NCBI GenBank assembly: GCA_016715645.1
Contig: JADJZR010000013.1
Coordinates: 1-64,000, forward strand
Reading direction: 5' to 3'
DNA length: 64,000 nucleotides
From: Elusimicrobiota bacterium
Lineage (GTDB): Bacteria > Elusimicrobiota > Elusimicrobia > FEN-1173
Of the stretch, positions 52,616 to 62,500 are shown one piece after another. The notes beneath the pieces were generated by a model. The model made no database searches and was not told the DNA's origin. It saw only the letters and a program-made list of their open reading frames with translations. Both the position numbers and the translations under genes were made by a program. Within the stretch, counting starts at the first letter, position 1. The number at the start of each line of letters is the position of its first letter.

Positions 52616-53215
52616 ATGGCCGGCGCCTGGGACAATTTAGTATCGTCGATATTGGGTTTACCCGGTGTCGGACCGAAAATGGCGGAACGGATCGCCCTGT
52701 ATTTGTTACGCCACCGAGACAAAGCGGAGCAGTTGCAACACAGCGTGTCCCAGGCGCTGGTGAAGATCCGACGATGCCCGTTGTGCGGAAACCACATGGA
52801 AGCGGAAGACTCGGTGGAATCCTGCGGGCATTGCCAAGATCCCCGGCGAGACCGGACGGTGGTGTGCGTGGTGGAAGAATCCGGCGACGTGGCGGCGCTG
52901 GAACGGTCGCGGGCGTTTCGGGGCCGGTACCATGTTTTGGGAGGCGTGTTGTCGGCGCTGGACGGCGTGGGCCCAGACGAGTTGAGGATCGAATCGTTGC
53001 TCACGCGGGTGCGAGACCAAGGGGCCAACGAGGTTATTTTGGCCACGAATCCGACGGTGGAGGGGGAGACGACGGCGGCCTATTTGGCGGACCTGCTGAA
53101 AACCGCCGGGGTCCGCGTGACCCGGCTGGCGGCGGGCCTTCCGTCGGGAAGCGCGATTCAATACGCGGACGAATACACCCTGGCCCAGGCGGTCACGGGC
53201 CGGCGGGAGATCTGA
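52616..53215 (+). CDS. recR: Recombination protein RecR
   Basis: RecR works with RecF/RecO to load RecA on gaps. The 199-residue protein has the helix-hairpin-helix GLPGVGPKMAERIALYLL, the zinc cysteines CPLCGNHMEAEDSVESCGHC and the Toprim acidic motif VVCVVEESGDVAALE with ATNPTVEGETTAAYL. It follows dnaX, as in many bacteria. Confidence 0.96.
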   Translation: MAGAWDNLVSSILGLPGVGPKMAERIALYLLRHRDKAEQLQHSVSQALVKIRRCPLCGNHMEAEDSVESCGHCQDPRRDRTVVCVVEESGDVAALERSRAFRGRYHVLGGVLSALDGVGPDELRIESLLTRVRDQGANEVILATNPTVEGETTAAYLADLLKTAGVRVTRLAAGLPSGSAIQYADEYTLAQAVTGRREI

Positions 53216-53222
53216 GGACACC

Positions 53223-53594
53223 ATGTCGAACGGAACGATTGTGATCGCCGATGACGAAAAAGAAATCACTTTTTTTGTCCGTCGGCTTTTGGAAATGGCG
53301 GGGTACACGGTGTGGGTGGCCAACGACGGGGACGGGGCCATGGAGCTGTATCGAAAAGAGAAACCCGACCTGATGATATTAGACGTCTTCATGCCGAAAA
53401 AAACCGGCGTGATGGTTTGTGAAGAGATCCGCAAAGATGACAACAAGGTGCTGATCCTTTTGTTGACCGGCCAAAAAAAAGAAAACGACAAAGTCACCGG
53501 CCTGATGGCGGGAGCCGACGACTACCTTACGAAACCGTTCGGAGAAAAGGAACTGTTGGCGCGGGTGCGGTCTCTTTTCCGACGGCCTGTCTAA
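53223..53594 (+). CDS. Single-domain response regulator
   Basis: A 123-residue receiver with IADDEKEITFFVRRLLEM (acidic pair), the phosphoacceptor LDVFMPKKTG (D57 region), LLTGQ and the conserved lysine in YLTKPFGEKEL. No output domain. It starts seven bases after recR and one base before phoB, so it is probably co-expressed with the phoB-phoR pair and may be phosphorylated by the same kinase. Confidence 0.9.
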   Translation: MSNGTIVIADDEKEITFFVRRLLEMAGYTVWVANDGDGAMELYRKEKPDLMILDVFMPKKTGVMVCEEIRKDDNKVLILLLTGQKKENDKVTGLMAGADDYLTKPFGEKELLARVRSLFRRPV

Positions 53595-54284
53595 ATGAAA
53601 CGGAAAGTCTTGGTCGTTGAAGATGACGCGGCCATCGCCAAACTGCTGGCGTACAATCTGGAAAAAGAGGGGTACGAACCCCTGGTTGTCAAGGACGGGG
53701 AATCGGCGGTGGCTCTGTTTCGAAGCCGTAAACCCCGGTTGGTTCTGTTGGACCTCATGATTCCGAAAGTGGACGGGCTGGAAGTGTGCCGATTAATTCG
53801 CGCCACGGACCGATCGGTGCCGATTCTGATGTTGACGGCGAAAAGCGGGGAAGTGGACAAAATTGTCGGTCTGGAAATGGGCGCCGACGATTACGTCACG
53901 AAACCTTTTTCGGTTCGGGAAGTGATGACGCGGATAAAAACCCTGTTGCGTCGCACCGCGACCGACAGCCCGGCCGCCGGCGCGGTTTTTCAAGCCGGCG
54001 CGTTGGTCCTGGACGCCGAGAAACACACGGTTCAGGTCGGCGGCGAGACAGTCGCCTTGACCGGCAAAGAGTTCGATTTGCTCAAAACTTTATGGACAGC
54101 CCGGGGGAAGACGTTGACCCGGGACGATGTTTTGGAACGGGTGTGGGGCATTGACCGATCGGCCGACATCGACACCCGGACGGTGGACCAGCACGTGGCG
54201 CGATTGCGCAACAAATTGGGCCCCGAAAAAAAACGGTTGGTGACCGTCAAAAACGTCGGATACCGATTTGTGGGAGAACCATGA
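53595..54284 (+). CDS. phoB: PhoB-type response regulator
   Basis: A 229-residue OmpR/PhoB-family regulator. The receiver has VEDDAAIAKLLAYNLEKEG, LLDLMIPKVDGLEV and the K in YVTKPFSVREV. The C-terminal winged helix has KEFDLLKTLWTARGKTLTRDDVLERVWG and the recognition-helix segment TRTVDQHVARLRNKLG. It overlaps the kinase by ATGA. Members bind 11-bp direct repeats, which are present at 55388. The phosphate link is by family resemblance only. Confidence 0.9.
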   Translation: MKRKVLVVEDDAAIAKLLAYNLEKEGYEPLVVKDGESAVALFRSRKPRLVLLDLMIPKVDGLEVCRLIRATDRSVPILMLTAKSGEVDKIVGLEMGADDYVTKPFSVREVMTRIKTLLRRTATDSPAAGAVFQAGALVLDAEKHTVQVGGETVALTGKEFDLLKTLWTARGKTLTRDDVLERVWGIDRSADIDTRTVDQHVARLRNKLGPEKKRLVTVKNVGYRFVGEP

Positions 54285-55372
54285 TCAACCTGTTTCGCCG
54301 CCGAGCCAGCCCGTTGGCGGCACCCAACGCTCCGCCTCTTTGCCCTCCTCTGGATTTCATGAAAGACCTGGTCCATTCTTTAACAGAAGGCGTGGTGGCG
54401 GTGGACGGTCGCAAGCATATTCTGTTGGCCAACCCGGCGGTGGGAGAGATTTTAAACCAGCCCTATTCGCAAGCCATTGGAAAACCCCTGTGGGAAGTTC
54501 TCCGTCATCGGGAAATGAGCGATCTTTTGGACCGAGTGTTCCAATCGGGCCAGACCGAAACCAAAGAAATAGCATTCGGGTCGTCCAACGATCGGATTTT
54601 CGAAGTGCGGATGGCGCCCCTTAAAACCGGCGAAAAAATCAGCCAGGTTGTGGCGACGTTTCATGACGTAACCGCGCTGCGGCGGTTGGAACAGGGTCGG
54701 CGGGAATTTGTGGCGAACGTTTCCCATGAACTCAAGACCCCGCTCACGGCGCTGAGCGCGGCATTGGAAACTCTTCTCGATGGAGCGCTGGACGATCCCC
54801 AACACGCCCGAGACTTTTTGATCACCGCCCAAGAGCAAACCGCGCGGCTGCAACGACTGATTGAAGATTTATTGGCTCTTTCCCGGCTGGACCGGCCCCA
54901 AACGTTTCAACCGCCCGCGTCGTGCCCGGTCCAAGAAACCTGCCGACGTGTGGTGAAAGCGCTGACCCCTTTGGCCCAAAAATCCGCCGTGACGTTGAAG
55001 CTTGATTTGGCCTCCGACCTTCTGAGCGTGGCCATGACAGAAGACGAACTCACGCAGGTGCTTGTCAATCTTTTGGACAACGCCATTAAATTTAATCGGC
55101 CCGACGGTCGGGTGGATGTGCGAGCCCGCCTGGACGAATTCGGGGTGGTTATCGAAATCAAAGACACCGGTGTGGGCATTTCGCCGGAAGATCAGGCCCG
55201 GGTGTTCGAACGGTTTTATCGGGCGGACAAATCCCGGGGCTCCGAACGAGGCGGGACCGGGTTGGGGTTGGCCATTGTCAAACACATTGTTGAAAACCGG
55301 GGCGGCACGGTGGCGGTCACCAGCGGGATCGGGCAAGGGAGCGTTTTCCTAGTCCGAATTCCTCGGCCGTAA
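54281..55372 (+). CDS. phoR: PhoR-type sensor histidine kinase without membrane helices
   Basis: A 363-residue kinase with a PAS domain (residues about 30-130: LTEGVVAVDGRKHILLANPAVG), the H box FVANVSHELKTPLTALSAALE, N box VNLLDNAIKFN, and G boxes KDTGVGISPEDQ and GGTGLGLAIVKHIVENRGG. PhoR normally has N-terminal membrane helices; here the protein starts MINLFRRRASPLAAP and is soluble. It is the cognate partner of phoB by overlap. Confidence 0.88.
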   Translation: MINLFRRRASPLAAPNAPPLCPPLDFMKDLVHSLTEGVVAVDGRKHILLANPAVGEILNQPYSQAIGKPLWEVLRHREMSDLLDRVFQSGQTETKEIAFGSSNDRIFEVRMAPLKTGEKISQVVATFHDVTALRRLEQGRREFVANVSHELKTPLTALSAALETLLDGALDDPQHARDFLITAQEQTARLQRLIEDLLALSRLDRPQTFQPPASCPVQETCRRVVKALTPLAQKSAVTLKLDLASDLLSVAMTEDELTQVLVNLLDNAIKFNRPDGRVDVRARLDEFGVVIEIKDTGVGISPEDQARVFERFYRADKSRGSERGGTGLGLAIVKHIVENRGGTVAVTSGIGQGSVFLVRIPRP

Positions 55373-55387
55373 CGACGGCCCCTGTTG

Positions 55388-55459
55388 TTACAATTCGTTT
55401 TCAAGTTGTTTTCAACAAATTTACAATTTCGTTTCCAATAATTTACAAGTTCTTAAGGG
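55388..55459 (+). promoter_or_regulatory. Six-unit 11-bp direct-repeat operator
   Basis: Six consecutive 11-mers, TTACAATTCGT, TTTCAAGTTGT, TTTCAACAAAT, TTACAATTTCG, TTTCCAATAAT and TTACAAGTTCT, run without a gap from 55388 to 55453 and are followed by TAAGGG. Each begins TTWCMA. Eleven-base periodic direct repeats are the binding mode of PhoB/OmpR-family regulators. The array lies between phoR and a secreted-protein gene. Confidence 0.75.
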
Positions 55460-55569
55460 TTTCTTCCGTGCCCGCATGCTAGATTCCTCCCCAGTGAGAA
55501 ACGGGATGATGTGTTTCGCTCCCCTTTCTCACGGCCCAATCGGGCAAATCGAAAACAAGGAGAATCAAA

Positions 55570-56826
55570 ATGAATCAGTTGAGCGGGAAGAACAGGCTGG
55601 GAGTGACCCGTTTATTGTTGGCGGGAGCGGTGGCGTTGTCGGTCGTTCCGTCAGGGGCGTTGCGCGCCAGTTCGTATGAGTACGGTCGGGACACGAAATC
55701 GGAGGGGAGCACTTCCGTGGATAAGCTGTCGAAAGACATCGCGGCCGCCAATGACGCGGTGGCTCGGTTGAACGCCAATTCAGGGAAACTGGGGGTACAA
55801 AAGATTGAATCTCCCGGTGAAAAAGCGGCCAAGGAACTGCAACAAACGATCCAATCCTTCCGCGAACCGAAAAAAGATGGCGGCTTGGCTAAGCAATCCT
55901 TTGAAACCAACCTCATTAGTATGGGTGGTTTGTTGGGCGATGTTGTCAAATTACAGGTTAAAATGTCTGAACCACTTGGTTTTGGCGCCGCGGTCTTGAC
56001 CGGGAGAATCAAAACCAATGATGGTCGTGACATAGGTTTCTCCGGGACCACCCATATCCTCAGCAGATCCCATATAGGGATTAATGTCACCTATTCCGAT
56101 GGAAGAAAATTAGAGGGACAAATTCATCGGTCTTGGGAAAAGGCGTCCCTGGAACTCACCTCGCCCAAGGGGGACCCCTTGGTTTCAACCAAAATGACCC
56201 TGGACAAAAGCGGCCGTCTCACCAGCATGGAATCGGCCATAACCTACAAACCCAATGATCAAGAACCAATCATGGCGCAATACACCATTGACACTCAATA
56301 CAGTTACAAAAAAGACGGGTCCGTGGTCATCACTTCTGTCATTAATAAACATGATTCTCAGACGTGGAGCCACACGATCATCGATCCCAAAGGACATTCA
56401 GTCACCACTGAGAAAAACGTTTCTCGGGATGGCAAGGTGGAGACCAACTCCAAGACGGTCATTGATGCCAAGGGAGTCGCCACCACGAACTCGGTCACAA
56501 CCGTGAAGCATGGGAAATACACCGACACCTACACCACCACCAGTGTGACGAAAGGGAAAGTGACGACCTATCGCACGAAAGGGATTGTTTTCCTTCCCCT
56601 GCGAGACAAGAATGGGATGATCGTCGGCGACACCAACAAGGATGGGCTGATGGGTCCCAAAGAAACGTGGAAGTTTCATGAGGTCAAATTCGTTGAGGAA
56701 GGGACAATCACTCAGATTAGCTCAACGAAATACGAAACGAAATCCAAAACAACGTACTTCGGCCTCAACGGCGATGAGTTGACCAAAAGCGAGACCCGCA
56801 GTATCTTCACCCGGGACCTTCACTAG
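55570..56826 (+). CDS. Secreted hypothetical protein
   Basis: A 418-residue protein behind AAGGAG, with a signal peptide (LLLAGAVALSVVPSGALRAS). The mature part has a short helical region (KAAKELQQTIQSFREPKK) and then a long strand-rich, lysine/threonine-rich region with repeated pieces such as TTNSVTTVKHGKYTDTYT and SKTVIDAKGV, resembling a beta-solenoid or repetitive cell-surface protein. It has fewer GC-rich codons than its neighbours. It lies under the 11-bp operator array and is followed by a strong terminator, so it is a single regulated gene. Confidence 0.75.
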   Translation: MNQLSGKNRLGVTRLLLAGAVALSVVPSGALRASSYEYGRDTKSEGSTSVDKLSKDIAAANDAVARLNANSGKLGVQKIESPGEKAAKELQQTIQSFREPKKDGGLAKQSFETNLISMGGLLGDVVKLQVKMSEPLGFGAAVLTGRIKTNDGRDIGFSGTTHILSRSHIGINVTYSDGRKLEGQIHRSWEKASLELTSPKGDPLVSTKMTLDKSGRLTSMESAITYKPNDQEPIMAQYTIDTQYSYKKDGSVVITSVINKHDSQTWSHTIIDPKGHSVTTEKNVSRDGKVETNSKTVIDAKGVATTNSVTTVKHGKYTDTYTTTSVTKGKVTTYRTKGIVFLPLRDKNGMIVGDTNKDGLMGPKETWKFHEVKFVEEGTITQISSTKYETKSKTTYFGLNGDELTKSETRSIFTRDLH

Positions 56827-56851
56827 AAAAGTTCGCGTTCACCTGTTCCCC

Positions 56852-56892
56852 GGAAGGGGGGCCGTTTCCACGGCCCCCCTTCCGTTTTTTTT
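56852..56892 (+). terminator. Strong Rho-independent terminator of the secreted-protein gene
   Basis: GGAAGGGGGGCCG pairs with CGGCCCCCCTTCC across a six-base loop, followed by G and eight T residues. It lies 26 bases after the stop at 56826. Confidence 0.9.
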
Positions 56893-57028
56893 CGGGATCA
56901 ATCTCAGGATTTTATTTACCCTCATACGGCCATAATTTCCAACATGGCCGCTCATTTGACGGCGCGGACAGGCCCGACCCCTCACTCTGTGAGGTGGTAA
57001 AGAAAGAGACTTTTTCAATCCAAGTAAT

Positions 57029-57058
57029 TTGACATTCCGTTACGAGCCAATGTAGAAT
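57029..57058 (+). promoter_or_regulatory. Sigma-70 promoter of amtB
   Basis: TTGACA (57029-57034) and TAGAAT (57053-57058) are 18 bp apart, close to consensus, 130 bp upstream of the amtB ATG. This leaves a long untranslated leader. Confidence 0.65.
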
Positions 57059-57131
57059 CCATTCCCCGGCACGGTGTTGTGCCGCGTTGCGTTAAATTCA
57101 GTCCCCGTTTTCAGAGACACCGACGTCTCGA

Positions 57132-57164
57132 CGCGCGGCCTCGACCGTGCGCGGGGCGTTTTTT
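57132..57164 (+). terminator. Terminator-like hairpin in the amtB leader
   Basis: CGCGCGG pairs with CCGTGCG around CCTCGA, followed by CGGGGCG and TTTTTT, upstream of the GGAGG site. It lies between promoter and start codon, so it could act as an attenuator. The seven bases before the T-run make it imperfect. Confidence 0.35.
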
Positions 57165-57187
57165 ATTTTCCGGAGGTCAACGTCGAC

Positions 57188-58510
57188 ATGAAACCCTTGA
57201 AACGCATCTTGGCTGTCCTTGCCACGCTGTGCGCGCCCGCCGTTTGGGCGCAAACAATCGCTGAAACAACTCCTCCCGCCGTTGATTCCGGCGACACCGC
57301 GTGGGTGCTGATGTCCGCCGCGTTGGTTCTGATGATGACGCCCGCCCTGGCTTTCTTTTACGGAGGCCTTGTGCGGCGCAAAAACATGCTTTCGGTATTG
57401 ATGCAATGTTTTGCCGTGATGGGTTTGGTCACCATGCAATGGGTGCTGGTGGGATACAGCTTGTCGTTTGGCCCCACCCTCGGCGGATGGATCGGCAACC
57501 TGCAGTGGTTGGGTCTTAACGGCGTCGGCACGCAACCCAACCCCGACTACGCGGCCACCATCCCCCACCAAGCGTTTATGATCTACCAATGCATGTTTGC
57601 GGTGATCACGCCGGCGCTCATCTTGGGGGCTTTCGCTGAACGAATGAAATTTTCGGCTTATATTCTTTTTTCTCTTTTGTGGACCACAGTGGTGTATGAT
57701 CCGGTGGCCCATTGGGTGTGGGGCGTGGGCGGGTTCCTACGTCAGACCGGCGCTCTGGATTTCGCCGGCGGCGCCGTGGTTCACGTGAACGCCGGAATGG
57801 CCGCTTTGGCCGCGGCGCTGATCTTGGGAAAACGACGGGGTTATCCCACCCGTCTTTCTCCCCCGCACAATTTACCTTTCGCTGTTTTGGGAGCGGGCCT
57901 GCTGTGGTTTGGCTGGTTTGGGTTTAACGGAGGAAGCGCCCTGGGGTCCGGCAGTCTGGCCACCACGGCGTTTGTGTCCACCCACATCGCCGCGGCCACG
58001 GCGGGGCTGGTGTGGGCGGTGTTGGACATTTTGGTGAACCGACACGCCACCATGCTGGGCACGATTACCGGCGCCGTGGCCGGGTTGGTCGCCATCACTC
58101 CCGCGGCCGGTTTTGTCACACCCCTCGGCGCCATGGCCATCGGGTTAACGGTCGCCGGCATATGTTTTGTTTCCGTGATGTTCGTGAAAGTGAAGCTGGG
58201 CTACGACGATTCCCTGGACGCTTTCGGGGTTCACGGCGTGGGCGGAATTTGGGGCGCCATCGCCACCGGGCTGTGGGCCACCACCACCGTCAACCCCGCC
58301 GGAGCCAACGGCCTTTTGCACGGCAACTCGGGCCTCCTGTGGATTCAAACCAAAGCGGTGCTCGTCACGGGCCTCTATTCGTTTGTGGTGAGCGTCGTCC
58401 TGTTTAAGCTGGTGGACGTTCTGGTGGGGCTGAGGGTTTCCGATCAGGACGAACGCATCGGCCTGGACCTCACGCAACACCGGGAAGCCGCTTACACGGT
58501 CATTGACTGA
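57188..58510 (+). CDS. amtB: Ammonium transporter
   Basis: AmtB conducts ammonium or ammonia across the inner membrane. ATG 57188 behind GGAGG gives 440 residues with a signal sequence (ILAVLATLCAPAVWA) and eleven helices. DPVAHWVWGVGGFL carries the first pore histidine and FGVHGVGGIWGAIATGL the second. The pair with the PII gene 31 bp downstream is the classic amtB-glnK unit: PII blocks the pore when nitrogen is plentiful. Confidence 0.95.
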   Translation: MKPLKRILAVLATLCAPAVWAQTIAETTPPAVDSGDTAWVLMSAALVLMMTPALAFFYGGLVRRKNMLSVLMQCFAVMGLVTMQWVLVGYSLSFGPTLGGWIGNLQWLGLNGVGTQPNPDYAATIPHQAFMIYQCMFAVITPALILGAFAERMKFSAYILFSLLWTTVVYDPVAHWVWGVGGFLRQTGALDFAGGAVVHVNAGMAALAAALILGKRRGYPTRLSPPHNLPFAVLGAGLLWFGWFGFNGGSALGSGSLATTAFVSTHIAAATAGLVWAVLDILVNRHATMLGTITGAVAGLVAITPAAGFVTPLGAMAIGLTVAGICFVSVMFVKVKLGYDDSLDAFGVHGVGGIWGAIATGLWATTTVNPAGANGLLHGNSGLLWIQTKAVLVTGLYSFVVSVVLFKLVDVLVGLRVSDQDERIGLDLTQHREAAYTVID

Positions 58511-58541
58511 TCTAAATCCTCTGAAAGGAGAACCATTTTAT

Positions 58542-58883
58542 ATGAAATACATTGTAGCCATCATTCAGCCGGACCGTTTGGACGACGTGTTGGACATTTT
58601 GGAACAAAAAGAAATTCACTTGGTCACTGTGACGAACGTGATGGGCCGCGGACGCCAAAAAGGCATCTCGGAAGTTTACCGAAGCCACAAAGAGGGCGGC
58701 AGTTTATTGAAAAAAGTGAAGGTAGAAGTGGCTGTCAACGAAGAGTATGTTCAGCCCACAGTGGAAGCCATTCAAACGGCCGCCCGAACGGGCAACGTGG
58801 GGGACGGTAAAATATTTGTTCTCGACTTGGGGCAAGTCATCCGGATCCGCACCGGCGAAACCGGCCGCATGGCCATCGGCTGA
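58542..58883 (+). CDS. glnK: PII signal protein without Tyr51
   Basis: PII senses ATP/ADP and 2-oxoglutarate and controls AmtB. The 113-residue protein, behind AAAGGAG, starts MKYIVAIIQPDRLDDVLDIL and has the T-loop MGRGRQKGISEVYRSHKEGG and the C-terminal VIRIRTGETGRMAIG. Aligned by position with E. coli, residue 46 is Tyr but residue 51, the uridylylation site, is Glu. Control by uridylylation at Tyr51 is therefore unlikely; direct effector binding would suffice. It is a glnK by its place beside amtB. Confidence 0.93.
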   Translation: MKYIVAIIQPDRLDDVLDILEQKEIHLVTVTNVMGRGRQKGISEVYRSHKEGGSLLKKVKVEVAVNEEYVQPTVEAIQTAARTGNVGDGKIFVLDLGQVIRIRTGETGRMAIG

Positions 58884-58895
58884 CCGGGATTCGGG

Positions 58896-59480
58896 CTAAG
58901 CGAAGGCGCGGGGGAGAAGTTTTTTCACTTCGGATTGGAGCTGGTCGGGGCGGAAAGGTTTGGCCAAAAACACGTCCGCACCCGCCGACAGGGATTCTGG
59001 GCCGCTCGTCGACGAGTCGTATCCAGAAATTGCCAATATGGCGATATCTTTGAGCCGGTCGTCGGATCGAACGGATTCGCACACCTTGGCTCCGTCCATG
59101 CCGGGGATGCGAAGGTCCAAAATAACCAAGGTGGGCACCAACTCCGAAATTTTTCGGCCGGCCTCAAACCCGTCGCCCGCTTCGTGGTATTCCACGTCAG
59201 GCAACACGCGCCGCAGGGTTCGGACCACCAGTTTGCGGATCCGCTCTTCATCGTCCACCACCAGAATCCGCAAGGGGCCCCGAGGGCCATTCATTTCCGG
59301 TGGAACAGGAATGTTGTGCGCCTTTAAAAAAGCCAGCAAATCCTCGTCCCACACCCGGCGGTGTCCGCCGCCCGTAGTAAAAGACGGCAGAAGTCCTTCC
59401 GCGATCCAACGTCCGACCGTGGGAGGCGTCACGTGGCAAACGCGGGCAATATCGTGTGTCCCATACGCTTTTGTTTTCAT
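58896..59480 (-). CDS. HTH-receiver fusion regulator
   Basis: A 194-residue protein with a DNA-binding domain first: residues 1-55 (YGTHDIARVCHVTPPTVGRW, then TTGGGHRRV) are a MerR/excisionase-type helix-turn-helix. Residues about 70-190 are a receiver with ILVVDDEERIRKLVVRTL, the phosphoacceptor VILDLRIPGMDG and the K of FLAKPFRPDQL. Response regulators usually have the reverse order. It lies next to glnK, convergently, and has no adjacent kinase. The target is unknown. Confidence 0.88.
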   Translation of the reverse strand: MKTKAYGTHDIARVCHVTPPTVGRWIAEGLLPSFTTGGGHRRVWDEDLLAFLKAHNIPVPPEMNGPRGPLRILVVDDEERIRKLVVRTLRRVLPDVEYHEAGDGFEAGRKISELVPTLVILDLRIPGMDGAKVCESVRSDDRLKDIAILAISGYDSSTSGPESLSAGADVFLAKPFRPDQLQSEVKKLLPRAFA

Positions 59481-59525
59481 ACCGGGGAGTCCTTGACCTC
59501 TTTCTAACCCCGGATTGGCTGACTG

Positions 59526-62500
59526 TCAAGGTCTTAAAATAACCCGTTGATGAAGACGTAAAAAAATCACTTCAAAACCACATTTTTCGCCCAAGGCTGA
59601 TCCCACCGCTTTGCAATAGGCGGTTCCCTGAGCTTCGTAGCGCCTCGCACTTTCCTCAATGGTGGAAGCCTCCACGTGATCCGTTTTATAGTCGGCCACC
59701 CACAATCCTCCGTCCCGACGATAAAGCATGTCGATGACCCCCCTCACGATGACGTCCCCGTCCGGGTAGAGAAACGGGGCTTCCCGGGCCACTATTTCCG
59801 CGCGCTCAAAGGAACGCCCCAACGGAGACGAAAAATAAGCCGACAAAATGTCCCGCGCGTCTTGAAGGACTTCCGGCGCGGATTGAATCTCCGGTCCCAA
59901 CCGTCGCAGGGCCCGATCCAGCACAGACGAAATATCAGATTTTCCCCATTCCCACAATTCCAGAACCCCGTGGCACAGTTGGCCCACCCACGCCGACCGG
60001 GCCCCCGCCGCGGGGGAAGAATCCTCGGCCCAGACCGCGGACTCCCGAAGGTGTCCCCCTTGGGACGGGCGGCCAAACAACGGACGGCCCTGGGCGAGAT
60101 CTCCATCGGCCCGGCGCTTCGCCCACACTCGCTCCAGATCTCGGGTGAAGAGCGGTGGGCTGGAACGTTTCCCTTCGGACCAAAGGGGGGTTGGCCCGTT
60201 GTCGGGGACGATTTGACGGGGCGCCAACGCGAGCTGAGATTGGCCTAATAACATGTCCATAAACGATCCCGCGGAGGATTTTTCCCCGCCCACTAAAATC
60301 ACCTGCTCGCGCGCCCGCGTTGAGGCCACGTAAAACAATCGGATGGCCTCTTCCTTTTCCCGTCGCCGTTCGTCGATGTCCATGAACGCCATGGCCAGAT
60401 CCGCCCACTTCCGTTTCACCAACCGATGGCCGGCCCGGCCCTCGGCCCAATCCAACCGAAACGCCACCGGTCGGTGGGAGGATCCCCGCACTGTGGCCGA
60501 CAAGTTCGGCAATATCACCACTTTGTATTCCAACCCCTTGGCCTTGTGAACCGTCAACAGACGGACCGCTTCGGTTCGTTCTTCCCCCAGGGGATTTTCG
60601 CCCTCTTCCACGCCCCGTCCCACGTCGCCGGCCACCCGTCGAATAAACCCGCCCACGGTTTCGCCCCGCGTTTCGCCGGCCTCGGCCGCCAACCGGGCCA
60701 TCTTGTGCAGATTGGCCACGGTTTGTTCTCCATGATACGCCGCCGCGCAGGCCGCGACGAACGGTGTCTCCTCCAACACCCGGGCCGCCAGGGCTCCCAA
60801 CGACTCCGTGCGCGCGGCGTGTCTTAATTCCTTGAGAATTTCAACCACCCCCGTGATCCGGCTGTTCACTTCCGGCGGAACCGACGGCCCCCCTTCCCAG
60901 CAACCGGACTCGGCCAACGCCATCACATGCCGGTCTTCCACCATCATCCAAGGCGATCGCAACAGGCCCACCCACGATACCCGGTCGTCGGGATCGTCCA
61001 ACACCCGCAACAAATTTAAAAAGTCTGTCACTTCCGGCGTGCCGTAAAACGCCCGGTCGCTTTCAACCCGATAGGGGATTTTTGCGTCTTTCAAGGCCGC
61101 CATATAAACCGCCAACGGTGACGTGGATCGGAACAACAGGGCCACATCCCCCAACCGCCAGGGCCGACCAGAACCGTCCGGCCCGCAATGGTCCACGATC
61201 CACCGAGCAATCCAACGGGCCTCAGCCGCTGGCCCTCCGTCCACCACAATCAGGTCCACCTCCCCGCCCACAGTCGAGGGCGAGGCAGACCGGCCCGCCT
61301 CCGAGGATTCTTCATTCCCGTTGGGGCGAGGCAATAATGGCAAATAGGCTGGCTGAAGACCTTTTTCTTCCCGCATCAATCCGGAAAACAACCGGTTGAC
61401 CGGATCAACGATCCGCTCGTGGGTGCGAAAACTTGTTTGCAGGTCGCATTTGACTCCCCCCTGGGAAATCACCAAAAACACAAACGCTTCGTAGGCGCGG
61501 ATGTCCGCCCCTCGAAACCGATAGATCGATTGTTTCGGGTCTCCCACAATGAACAGTTTTCCCGGCTCCAACCGGACGTCGTTCCACCGATCCGCTGCGG
61601 AGTCGGGCCCTTCCGCCAAAAACAGCAACATTTCCCCTTGAAGAGGATCGGTGTCTTGAAACTCGTCCACCAACACAGCGCCGTACCGCTCCTTGAGTTC
61701 ACGCCGCACCGTCGGGTGGCGGGCCAACAAGTCCCGCGCGCCGCGCAACAAATCATCAAAACCGAGCCACCCTTGCGCCCGATACCGCTGTCGACAGGGT
61801 TCTGTAAACGGCCTCAACAACCGCCGAGCGCGGAACAAAATGGCTTCGCCTTCCGGAGAAATCCGTTTAGCCAGGTCCCAGGCCTCTTTGTAAACGGATT
61901 CCCCAGAGAAATCCTTCCATTCTGTCGGCCACTTTTTACACGATTCTTTCCAATCCGTTGGTTCTCCCACAGGACACGCGGGTTGGCGGAGCACCCTTTC
62001 AACAGCGGCCAACCGTTCTGCAATCGTGGAGAGGGACTTCAACATATCGCCTCGAGCCGGTTTGGGTTTTCCTTCGGGCAACTGTTCCAGCGCTGATCGA
62101 AGGTCCACCAGGCGGATGAGGAGCGGCTCCGTGTCCGTCTCATAAGGCGGATATTTAGCCAAGGACCGGGCCAACAACCCCAGATCTCCCAACCCCACGT
62201 GTTCCAAAACGTCCCGCCACAGTTTTTCTTGGGACCCGCCCAGAACCAATTCCTTTTCCAACCACAGGGTCCATTCCAACTGAAAAACATCTTCGAACCC
62301 GTTTCCCTTGTCCACTTGAAATTGGGGGTTCACCCCCGCTTCCACCGGATAAAGTTGGATCAACGTTTTACAAAAGCTGTGGATTGTTCCGATGGGCGCG
62401 CGGTCCAGGTCACGCAAAGCGTCTTCCGCCATTCGTCGTAAACGATCGTCATCGGCCCCAAATTCGTTTCGGGCTTCGGCCAACCAAAATCGAATCCGAG

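Larger units (their letters stand above)
56893..57187. other. amtB control region
   Basis: No gene is seen in this 295-bp stretch. It contains the promoter at 57029-57058 and a leader with a terminator-like hairpin, both listed separately. An inverted repeat GGCAC...GTGCC lies at about 57068-57083. Confidence 0.6.

Noticed and set aside
57066..57083. Sigma-54 promoter for amtB
   Set aside because: CGGCACGGTGTTGTGC looks similar, but the GG-to-GC spacing is one base too long. A good sigma-70 site is nearby.
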